Positions 1-4,602 of a DNA stretch of 5,383 nucleotides are shown in pieces; the first letter of the stretch is position 1; each line of letters starts with the position of its first letter. The stretch is taken from assembly GCA_051883095.1 (NCBI GenBank), contig JBJETB010000081.1, positions 1 to 5,383 on the forward strand, given 5' to 3'. A program made the position numbers and the translations under genes. The DNA comes from SUG1106 sp051883095 (GTDB taxonomy: Bacteria > Bacillota > Clostridia > Peptostreptococcales > Anaerovoracaceae). The notes under the pieces are model-generated. The model saw only the letters and a program-made list of their open reading frames with translations, ran no database searches and was not told the DNA's origin.

Positions 1-503
1 CCCTGTGACACTACAGGAGATTCTACTTTATACCCCTTTCGCTTTAAAACTCGGAATTTGAAATCCAGCATTTCAAATGGAACGCACAATTTTTTTGCGA
101 CGTCAAAGAAAAATAAATCATCATTGAGCAGAGCCAGAACTTGTTCATCTGGCAGGAGCAATTCGGCAGCAAAAATGTTTGCTTCATATTCTTTATGGTC
201 CGTATTATCAAATAAAGTTACCTCATGAAAAGGTGCGCTGGCTGCAGAGTCTGCATGTAATACACAGTGACCCAGTTCATGAGAGAGGACTACTTTTTGC
301 AAAAGTTCTGGAAGATCACTGTTGATTGTGATATGTTTCATCCGCCGTGAAATTAGAAAAAATCCCTTGCAGCATCCTTCATAGATTCCCATTGGGCGTA
401 ACTTTACTGTAATTTTCATTGCCTTAGCTAAACGAAAAGGATCAGTTTCATCATATTTGTTTTGCAGCTGTTTGACTGTGTCTGCTATTGTTTCAATGGT
501 CAA
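1..503 (-). CDS. ImmA/IrrE-family zinc metallopeptidase (3' end outside window)
   Basis: Cytosolic metalloprotease of the ImmA/IrrE family; characterised members cleave or inactivate a partner XRE repressor after DNA damage or another signal. The visible 167 codons contain the zinc-binding HELGH at residues 75-79 (an HExxH motif) and, about 25 residues on, the family signature EYEANIFAAELLLP (105-118), whose glutamate at 107 is the expected third ligand. No signal peptide or membrane segment is seen. The TTG at 503-501 is chosen because it gives the usual family start (TIETIAD..., then DPFRLAKAMKI) and an in-frame TGA lies just upstream; the GGGAGG at 521-516 is 12 bases away, slightly far. 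A GTG at 513 is out of frame and stops after six codons. It lies 92 bases downstream of the XRE gene on the same strand, the usual repressor-protease pairing. The C-terminus runs off the window. Family assignment is firm; the target being the neighbouring repressor is inferred. Confidence 0.9.
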   Translation of the reverse strand, partial: MTIETIADTVKQLQNKYDETDPFRLAKAMKITVKLRPMGIYEGCCKGFFLISRRMKHITINSDLPELLQKVVLSHELGHCVLHADSAASAPFHEVTLFDNTDHKEYEANIFAAELLLPDEQVLALLNDDLFFFDVAKKLCVPFEMLDFKFRVLKRKGYKVESPVVSQ

Positions 504-524
504 TCGAATTCACATCCTCCCTGT

Positions 525-556
525 TTTATAGTAGATAGGATTTCTCACTATCAGTG
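525..556 (-). promoter_or_regulatory. Possible weak promoter and palindrome ahead of the protease gene
   Basis: Reading leftward, a TATAAA at 530-525 sits just before the GGGAGG ribosome binding site of the protease gene. There is no good -35 box at the right distance (TGATAG at 17 bases). A small palindrome, CACT-ATC-AGTG (546-556), lies upstream of it. This could give the protease its own low-level transcription apart from the repressor gene; evidence is weak. Confidence 0.25.
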
Positions 557-560
557 TAGT

Positions 561-588
561 ATAAAAGCTGTCCTATAAAAAGGATAGC
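561..588 (-). terminator. Weak intrinsic terminator/attenuator between repressor and protease genes
   Basis: On the minus strand, GCTATCCT (588-581) pairs with AGGACAGC (574-567), 8 bp with one G-T wobble and a 6-base loop, followed by TTTTAT (566-561). It begins 7 bases after the repressor stop codon. The short stem and short T-run suggest partial termination, so that the protease could be made in smaller amounts than the repressor. Confidence 0.45.
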
Positions 589-595
589 AGGAGGA

Positions 596-1051
596 TTACT
601 TATCAGTAGATGCAAGATTTTCAGATTTTTTTCTGCCGAAAGTTTCTTTCGCAGCTTTTTTACAATCAAGATACGCTTCCATCACAGCCTGAAAATATTG
701 ATCTTTGGCTTCTTCACTTATTGTGCCGCCGGCAAAAAGTGTCTGGTTTTGTCTCAGCATTTCTTCCAGGTTAAGAGAATCTTGCTTACTGGTCATCTGA
801 CGCATTTCTTCAACATAGTCCATCCGGTCAAGTCCATAGGTAGGGTCTTCGATGGAATCGTCCTTCAGATACTCGGTTGATACATTTAATGCTTTTGCCA
901 GCTTATAGAGTTGCGCTGATTGTGGAAATCGTTCTCCAGCTTCATAAGTAACGATGGTACGGAATCCAATCCCTGCTTTTTCTGCCAGCTGCTTTTGACT
1001 TAATCCAAGTTGTCCTCGATGTTCTTTTACTTTCTCTTTAAAGGGTTTCAT
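596..1051 (-). CDS. XRE-family helix-turn-helix repressor
   Basis: DNA-binding repressor of the Cro/C1 (XRE) type, 151 aa. Residues about 5-62 form the HTH_3 domain: LSQKQLAEKAGI (17-28) is helix 2 and turn, RTIVTYEAGERFP (31-43) the recognition helix with the usual YE.G.R.P ending, and YKLAKALNVSTEYL (49-62) closes the fold. The rest is a charged, probably helical tail (a dimerisation or protease-target region in related proteins) with no peptidase motif, so it is not a self-cleaving LexA-like repressor. The ATG at 1051 is chosen because GGAGG precedes it by 6 bases; the open frame runs 85 codons further upstream, but that part overlaps promoter and operator sequence. It is followed by an ImmA/IrrE protease gene and faces the polymerase gene, pointing to a repressor of both promoters in the shared region. 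The partnership is inferred from gene order. Confidence 0.9.
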   Translation of the reverse strand: MKPFKEKVKEHRGQLGLSQKQLAEKAGIGFRTIVTYEAGERFPQSAQLYKLAKALNVSTEYLKDDSIEDPTYGLDRMDYVEEMRQMTSKQDSLNLEEMLRQNQTLFAGGTISEEAKDQYFQAVMEAYLDCKKAAKETFGRKKSENLASTDK

Positions 1052-1094
1052 AATGCGCCTCCATTCTAATTTGCTATTTCTTGCGAATAGTATC

Positions 1095-1123
1095 TTGACA
1101 ATCATGCTAATAGTTGCTAGAAT
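1095..1123 (+). promoter_or_regulatory. Sigma-A promoter for the polymerase operon
   Basis: TTGACA (1095-1100), a 17-base spacer and TAGAAT (1118-1123) form a near-consensus promoter reading toward the polymerase gene, with initiation expected near 1130 and a leader of about 110 bases. One operator pair (1104-1119) lies in the spacer and -10 box and another (1128-1145) covers the start site, so repressor binding should block it. A second, weaker possibility is an extended -10, TGCTATAAG (1205-1212 region), closer to the gene but without a recognisable -35 and itself inside an operator. Confidence 0.7.
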
Positions 1124-1165
1124 ACGAATTAGCAAGAAGTGGCAATCTGTCGTAACTATAAGCAA

Positions 1166-1194
1166 ATTATAGAATGAACAAAAGAAAAAGTCAA
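1166..1194 (-). promoter_or_regulatory. Sigma-A promoter for the XRE repressor gene
   Basis: On the minus strand, TTGACT (1194-1189), a 17-base spacer and a perfect TATAAT (1171-1166) read toward the repressor gene, with initiation near 1159 and a leader of about 108 bases. It faces the rightward promoter at 1095-1123, so the two transcripts overlap and each polymerase passes through the other's promoter. Operator-like half-sites at 1165-1150 touch its start site. Confidence 0.75.
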
Positions 1195-1240
1195 TAATAA
1201 ACTTGCTATAAGTTGCTAATATTGATTGGACGGTGATGAT

Positions 1241-2485
1241 ATGGAACGTACAATACTTCATTCTGATATGAACTGTTTTTATGCAAGCGTAGAGATGCTG
1301 CATCATCCGGAATTAGCGGGAAAGCCATTAGCGGTGGGAGGAGATCCGGAAGCAAGGCACGGAATTGTTCTTACAGCAAATTATATTGCAAAAAAATCTG
1401 GTGTGAAAACAGGAATGGCATTATGGCAGGCAAAGCAGGTTTGTCCGGAAATCATTTTTGTGCCACCAAGAATGGATTTGTATTTGCGATTTTCAAGAAT
1501 GGCACAGGAAATCTATAGTGAATATACAGATTTGAGAGAACCATTCGGAATTGATGAAAGTTGGCTTGATGTATCTGCCAGCACTTCAATAAAAGGCGAT
1601 GGAATGAAAATAGCAAATGAAATAAGTAAAAGAATAAAGCATGAGTTGGGAGTCACGGTCAGCATTGGTGTTTCATGGAATAAGATATTTGCAAAACTTG
1701 GCTCCGATTATAAAAAGCCTGATGCCATTACAGAGTTCTCAAGAGAAAACTATAAAAACCTTGCCTGGAACCTTCCTGCAGGAGATTTGATTTATGTCGG
1801 GAGAAGCACTAATAAAAAACTGCAGACTTTAGGAATCAAAACAATTGGTGAACTTGCAAATACGGAACCGGCTATATTGGAGAGTCGTCTCGGAAAGATG
1901 GGACTGGTATTACACACTTTTGCAAATGGCTGGGACGAAACGCCAGTTTGTGTAGAAGGGTATCAAGCTCCAATCAAATCTATTGGAAATAGCACAACGA
2001 CGCCAAGAGACTTGGTGAATGATTTGGATGTAAAGATTATTTTGATGGCTCTGTCTGAAAGTGTAGCATCCAGATTACGTGAAAATGGATTTCAATGTAA
2101 AGTGGTTGAAATATCAATTCGTGATAATGAGTTATATCATTTTTCAAGACAATGCAAATTGAAGCGTCCAACCAATATTACGGATGAAATTGTTCAGGCT
2201 GCGTATCGACTGTTTAAAGATAATTACAGATGGGAACATCCTATTAGAAGTCTTGGCGTTCGGGGATGCGATCTGGTATCAGATGATATGCCGTATCAGT
2301 TGGACTTATTTATAAGTGAACAGAAAAGAGAAAAGTTGGAAAAGATGGATCAGGTTGTGGATGAAATCCGAGCTAGGTTTGGATATCAAAGCATTCAAAG
2401 AGCTTTCGTTTATCAGGATAAGATCCTGGCACAATTAAATGCAAGAGAGCATACGGTTCATCCGCAAGGTTATTTCCATGGATAG
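1241..2485 (+). CDS. dinB: Y-family DNA polymerase IV (DinB type)
   Basis: Translesion, error-prone DNA polymerase, 414 aa, a normal length for DinB. The N-terminal HSDMNCFYASVE (7-18) carries metal ligand D9 and the aromatic steric-gate position Y14. PFGIDESWLDV (101-111) carries D105 and E106. VSIGVSWNKIFAKLGSDYKKPD is the conserved palm-to-thumb segment, IGELANTEPAILESRLGK is the helix-hairpin-helix thumb, and the little finger follows. QLDLF (353-357) is a classical beta-clamp binding motif, so it should act at the replication fork with the host clamp. ATG 1241 is chosen (GGTGAT 3 bases upstream, family-typical start ERTILHSDM); a TTG at 1226 would add five residues. It leads an operon with a 78-aa gene 23 bases downstream. 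All catalytic residues are present. No LexA box was seen upstream; control appears to come from the divergent XRE repressor. Confidence 0.95.
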   Translation: MERTILHSDMNCFYASVEMLHHPELAGKPLAVGGDPEARHGIVLTANYIAKKSGVKTGMALWQAKQVCPEIIFVPPRMDLYLRFSRMAQEIYSEYTDLREPFGIDESWLDVSASTSIKGDGMKIANEISKRIKHELGVTVSIGVSWNKIFAKLGSDYKKPDAITEFSRENYKNLAWNLPAGDLIYVGRSTNKKLQTLGIKTIGELANTEPAILESRLGKMGLVLHTFANGWDETPVCVEGYQAPIKSIGNSTTTPRDLVNDLDVKIILMALSESVASRLRENGFQCKVVEISIRDNELYHFSRQCKLKRPTNITDEIVQAAYRLFKDNYRWEHPIRSLGVRGCDLVSDDMPYQLDLFISEQKREKLEKMDQVVDEIRARFGYQSIQRAFVYQDKILAQLNAREHTVHPQGYFHG

Positions 2486-2508
2486 GAGAGGCAAGGTGTT
2501 TTTGAGTG

Positions 2509-2745
2509 ATGGATAAGGTATATGTTGATGTCCTGGCGGTGTTTAGCCGGGAAGGTGAATTGATTCCAAAAGCGTTTGTATGGGAAGACGGACATCGGTA
2601 TGAAATTGATAAAATTTCAAAACCGGAAAGATGTGCGAGCAGGAAAGCTGGTGGTACCGGTTATCGCTATACTTGTATGGTGGAAGGTAAGATATGCCAT
2701 CTCACATATGAAGAAAATTATAAATGGTTTATGGAACGAAAATAA
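2509..2745 (+). CDS. Small conserved-looking protein in the polymerase operon
   Basis: Soluble 78-aa protein of unknown function. It starts MDKVYVDVLAVF and carries a compact pattern of aromatic and glycine residues: FVWEDGHRYEID (24-35), KAGGTGYRYTCMV (47-59) and HLTYEENYKWFMERK at the end, suggesting a small beta-rich fold. ATG 2509 is preceded by AAGGTG at about 10 bases; GTG 2506 would add one residue. It lies 23 bases after the polymerase stop with no promoter or terminator between, so the two are almost certainly co-transcribed. Its W..G..Y pattern loosely recalls the small DUF6504-type proteins found beside translesion-polymerase genes in Actinobacteria, but I cannot confirm homology. 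An accessory role for the polymerase is inferred from position only. Confidence 0.8.
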   Translation: MDKVYVDVLAVFSREGELIPKAFVWEDGHRYEIDKISKPERCASRKAGGTGYRYTCMVEGKICHLTYEENYKWFMERK

Positions 2746-2754
2746 GCGATTCCA

Positions 2755-2783
2755 AAAGGATGCCCTAAAACAGGGCTCCCTTT
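2755..2783 (+). terminator. Hairpin after the polymerase operon (possible weak terminator)
   Basis: AAAGG and GCCCT (2755-2766) pair with AGGGC and CCTTT (2772-2783) around an AAAAC loop, with a 2-base internal mismatch. The tail is A-rich rather than T-rich, so an efficient intrinsic terminator is doubtful. It starts 9 bases past the stop codon of the small gene, the usual place for a terminator or an RNA-stabilising hairpin. No strong promoter was seen between it and the next gene, so read-through into that gene is possible. Confidence 0.4.
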
Positions 2784-2929
2784 GAAAATAAAAAATAATT
2801 AAAACAGAAACATCAGTAGTCGGGGATACATCCTTTCCCGTGAGAACCGGCTGCTTTACATATATCATATAGTTTCCGGTCAGCCAGAAATGAAAACAAT
2901 CCCACTGTAGAAATTTCTGCGGAAGCTGC

Positions 2930-3043
2930 ATGACAGTGATGTTCAGCACAGCAGTTATTGCTGAGAAATACTTTATGATTGGTCTGACTGCAGGTGCAGT
3001 CGGGAAGGAGGACAATTATGCAGACAATTCAAAATATTTTTGA
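2930..3043 (+). CDS. Possible 37-aa peptide overlapping the next gene
   Basis: An open frame starts at ATG 2930 (or ATG 2939) and ends at TGA 3041, overlapping the start of the ArpU-like gene by 26 bases in another frame. The peptide is weakly hydrophobic in the middle (FSTAVIAEKYFMIGLTAGAVGKE) with a polar tail. The strong ribosome binding site of the next gene lies inside it, which would allow translational coupling. Its own ribosome binding site is poor. The rest of 2786-2929 has no convincing gene, only short interrupted inverted repeats such as ACCGG/CCGGT. Treat as speculative. Confidence 0.25.
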   Translation: MTVMFSTAVIAEKYFMIGLTAGAVGKEDNYADNSKYF

Positions 3044-3566
3044 CAATATGGAAGTGGTGACTGAAGAAGCCTATAAAAATACGGAACTTTTACTTGAACA
3101 ATATACGAAGGTGATGTTCCGTATTGAAAAAAATATTGTAGATATAGATTACGAGTTATATGTAGTGGAAGGAAAGCATTTAAAAGAAATGCTTTACGAA
3201 TTGGTTGATTTCGATTCAACTGCAGAGAAACGAAGAATTCAGGATAAGTTGCTGAATAATGATATGAATTTGTGCCTATTGGAGATTATGAGAGACTCCC
3301 TTTTGGCATTGAGGGATTATCCGAAGAATGGTCAACTGTATTACAGACTCTTGAAATATCGGTATTTTGAGTCCGGGAATACAAATGATGATGTGATGCT
3401 GATGCTGGATGATATGCCAAGTACGACATATTACAGGAATCGGAAAAAAGCAATTCGTTTATATGCTACTATGCTATGGGCATTTACAAGACCGGAAAAA
3501 GTGGGGGCGAAAATGGAAGAAATACATATAAAAAAGACTGGAAGAAAAATGGAAGTAAATAGGTAG
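3018..3566 (+). CDS. ArpU/RinA-like phage-type transcriptional regulator
   Basis: A 182-aa, mostly helical, charged cytosolic protein. The N-terminal part (about 10-95) looks coiled-coil-like. The C-terminal part, YYRLLKYRYFE (108-118) and then DDMPSTTYYRNRKKAIRLYATMLW (131-154), has the layout of a sigma-70 region 4-like helix-turn-helix as found in ArpU/RinA-type late regulators of Firmicute phages, which activate packaging genes or relatives on mobile elements. ATG 3018 is chosen because AAGGAGG (3005-3011) lies 6 bases upstream; an in-frame start at 2994 lacks one. No promoter of its own is obvious. The 3' end merges into an 11-bp-period TGG repeat array that may be its binding site. Family assignment rests on pattern recognition rather than a search. 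Confidence 0.7.
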   Translation: MQTIQNIFDNMEVVTEEAYKNTELLLEQYTKVMFRIEKNIVDIDYELYVVEGKHLKEMLYELVDFDSTAEKRRIQDKLLNNDMNLCLLEIMRDSLLALRDYPKNGQLYYRLLKYRYFESGNTNDDVMLMLDDMPSTTYYRNRKKAIRLYATMLWAFTRPEKVGAKMEEIHIKKTGRKMEVNR

Positions 3567-3604
3567 TGAACTGGCAGAGCATTGGCAGGTAAGTGGTATT
3601 ACAA
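3539..3604 (+). repeat. Six-unit 11-bp-period TGG repeat array
   Basis: Successive 11-base units begin at 3539, 3550, 3561, 3572, 3583 and 3594: TGGAAGAAAAA, TGGAAGTAAAT, AGGTAGTGAAC, TGGCAGAGCAT, TGGCAGGTAAG, TGGTATTACAA. The first two and a half units are inside the regulator gene; the rest are non-coding. The spacing is exact, while the sequence follows roughly TGGmAGnnnAn. About one helical turn per unit puts every TGG on the same face of the DNA, as expected of a multi-subunit activator site. The ArpU-like protein encoded by the overlapping gene is the natural candidate ligand; that is inference. Confidence 0.65.
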
Positions 3605-3627
3605 TGAAAATGTGTAGATGATAGAAT
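3599..3627 (+). promoter_or_regulatory. Possible activator-dependent promoter after the repeat array
   Basis: TAGAAT (3622-3627) is a good -10 box, but the hexamer 17 bases upstream (TTACAA, 3599-3604) is a poor -35 and coincides with the last repeat unit. Such a layout is typical of promoters that need an activator bound at the -35. The start would be near 3634, only about 14 bases before a strong terminator. Confidence 0.3.
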
Positions 3628-3647
3628 TGATATGCTGAGAAAAATAG

Positions 3648-3684
3648 TCCTTCGCAGATAGATATCTGCGGAGGATTTTCTTTT
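3648..3684 (+). terminator. Strong intrinsic terminator 1 after the ArpU-like gene
   Basis: TCCTTCGCAGATA (3648-3660) pairs with TATCTGCGGAGGA (3663-3675), 13 bp with one wobble, followed by TTTTCTTTT (3676-3684). It is a classical Rho-independent terminator about 80 bases past the gene's stop codon. Confidence 0.9.
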
Positions 3685-3704
3685 CTCAAGATTTTTAGGC
3701 ATCT

Positions 3705-3736
3705 GGCTGTGTCCGAAAGGGCATGGCCTTTTTTTT
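3705..3736 (+). terminator. Strong intrinsic terminator 2, in tandem with the first
   Basis: GGCTGTGTCC (3705-3714) pairs with GGGCATGGCC (3719-3728), 10 bp including wobbles, with a stable GAAA loop, followed by eight T residues (3729-3736). It lies only 20 bases past the first terminator, so either insulation is being doubled or the second belongs to the leader of the next gene as an attenuator. Confidence 0.85.
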
Positions 3737-3764
3737 ATCCAAAAAGCTTTCTGACATATAAAAA

Positions 3765-3888
3765 CCGAGCATTTGGATAACGAATGCCGGAAAGGAAGAC
3801 ATATCATCATGCAGGCAAAAGGCTGGCACTATGCCAGATATCCATGATTTCGATTTGTTGCCAATTAACCAAATCGACAAATCGGAGG
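3765..3888 (+). promoter_or_regulatory. Structured leader of the sigma-like gene with alternative hairpins
   Basis: Three inverted repeats occur between the tandem terminators and the next gene: CCG-A-GCATT with AATGC-CGG (3765-3790); CTGGCA-CTA-TGCCAG (3823-3837); and CGATTTG(T) at 3851-3858. The last can pair either with CAAATCG at 3870-3876 or with ACAAATCG at 3877-3884, because CAAATCG is repeated in tandem. The second choice abuts and partly includes the GGAGG ribosome binding site (3884-3888). The two folds are mutually exclusive. No strong promoter is visible here; CTGACA (about 3751-3756) lacks a matching -10. The repeats are seen directly; a regulatory role is inferred. Confidence 0.4.
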
Positions 3889-3896
3889 AAAATATC

Positions 3897-4457
3897 ATGG
3901 AAGAAAGAATATACACATTTTATGACAAATACCAGAAAGTAAGATATGAAAACGTAACTGCAGAGGAGCTGGATTTTTTGAACAAATCTTATAATAAGGA
4001 TAAATATTTAATGCGTGATCAGTACATCAGACAGAATATTTGCCTTTTTTCTTCGCTGGAAACCGAAGAAGGCAATTTTACAGATTATCTCTCTGATCGG
4101 AATGCAGATGTTGCCCAGCAGATCACAAGCGAGATTTTCTTTAAAGAACTGTTTTCTGATTTAACGGAAAGAGAAAAAAAGATTGTATGCGAAAATCTTG
4201 TAGAAGGAAAAAGCTTGGGAGAAGTTGCGGACAGCTTGAAGATTTGCTATCGTCAGGCAAGCAGAGATAAAAAGAGTGCTTTAAGCAAAATGCTGAAACG
4301 TATGAAGGCAGCCGGATATAGATCCTATGCGGAAGCGGAGAAGGAGCTCCTGAATAATGGTGGATTTGCACCAACGCAGATGGATGCTCAAAATAGTATC
4401 CAGAGGAAGAGGACAGGAGCAGTGAGATTGCCGTCGGATTGTAAGAGTAAGAAGTAG
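3897..4457 (+). CDS. Sigma-70 region 4-like DNA-binding protein
   Basis: A 186-aa cytosolic protein with a helix-turn-helix like region 4 of sigma-70 factors: LTEREKKIVCENLVEGKSLGEVADSL (about 89-114), then a recognition segment KICYRQASRDKKSALSKMLKRM (115-136). The N-terminal 85 residues (YDKYQKVRYENVTAEELDFL and on) do not clearly show the core-binding region 2, so it may be a degenerate sigma factor or an activator rather than a true sigma. The C-terminus is basic. ATG 3897 is chosen because GGAGG lies 8 bases upstream; an in-frame ATG at 3831, with AAAGG at 8 bases, would add 22 residues. It is isolated by strong terminators on both sides and preceded by a structured leader. Similar sigma-like proteins regulate conjugative transposons (for example Tn916 Orf7), a functional analogy only. 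Confidence 0.75.
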   Translation: MEERIYTFYDKYQKVRYENVTAEELDFLNKSYNKDKYLMRDQYIRQNICLFSSLETEEGNFTDYLSDRNADVAQQITSEIFFKELFSDLTEREKKIVCENLVEGKSLGEVADSLKICYRQASRDKKSALSKMLKRMKAAGYRSYAEAEKELLNNGGFAPTQMDAQNSIQRKRTGAVRLPSDCKSKK

Positions 4458-4465
4458 AGCAGTGA

Positions 4466-4517
4466 TTACCGGAAGTGTACAGAGTGGAATGTATACTTCC
4501 GGTAAATTGTTTTTGTT
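4466..4517 (+). terminator. Intrinsic terminator of the sigma-like gene
   Basis: TTACCGGAAGTGTACA (4466-4481) pairs with TGTATACTTCCGGTAA (4490-4505), 16 bp with a single wobble and an 8-base loop, then ATTGTTTTTG. It begins 8 bases after the stop codon. The stem is unusually long and nearly perfect, but the T-run fits termination of rightward transcription. Confidence 0.85.
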
Positions 4518-4519
4518 AA

Positions 4520-4548
4520 TTGATAAAACTGATGTAAAAGGATATACT
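4520..4548 (+). promoter_or_regulatory. Sigma-A promoter for the 123-aa protein gene
   Basis: TTGATA (4520-4525), a 17-base spacer and TATACT (4543-4548) make a good promoter with initiation near 4555 and a leader of roughly 48 bases. It sits directly after the preceding terminator, so the gene is an independent unit. Confidence 0.75.
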
Positions 4549-4602
4549 GGAGATAGTTCATAATTTTTATATTTAACTCTATCGCTATAAGGAGAAGTAA
4601 AC

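Larger units (their letters stand above)
1071..1218. promoter_or_regulatory. Candidate operator array: five paired TTGCTA-type half-sites
   Basis: The consensus TTGCTAnnnnTTGCTAAT (two half-sites 10 bp apart) recurs five times. Plus-strand copies are at 1071-1088 (TTGCTA/TTGCGA), 1104-1119 (ATGCTA/TTGCTA) and 1203-1220 (TTGCTA/TTGCTA). Minus-strand copies are at 1145-1128 (TTGCCA/TTGCTA) and 1165-1150 (TTGCTT/TTACGA, the weakest). They cover the -10 of the rightward promoter, the start regions of both promoters and both untranslated leaders. A 10-bp period places paired half-sites on one face of the helix. The likely ligand is the XRE repressor encoded next door; the binding is inferred, the repeats are read directly. 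Confidence 0.7.

Noticed and set aside
504..513. GTG at 513 as start of the protease gene.
   Set aside because: That frame reaches a stop after six codons; the TTG at 503 gives the usual start of the family.
1091..1241. A LexA/SOS box controlling the polymerase.
   Set aside because: The only GAAC in the leader (about 1175-1178) lacks a matching GTTC at the required distance; TTGCTA-type repeats fill the region instead.
1052..1306. An 85-codon upstream extension of the XRE repressor frame.
   Set aside because: It overlaps promoters, operators and the start of the polymerase gene, has no family similarity, and the ATG at 1051 has an ideal ribosome binding site.
2617..3015. A 132-codon minus-strand open frame.
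   Set aside because: It overlaps the 78-aa gene antisense, has no good ribosome binding site and gives an unlikely composition rich in Phe, Thr and Ile.
2994..3017. In-frame upstream start for the ArpU-like protein.
   Set aside because: No ribosome binding site there, while AAGGAGG lies at the ideal distance from ATG 3018.
3474..3916. Overlapping minus-strand frames of 71-108 codons across the intergenic region.
   Set aside because: They cross two strong terminators and the repeat array, have no plausible starts and look like shadows of A-rich plus-strand sequence.
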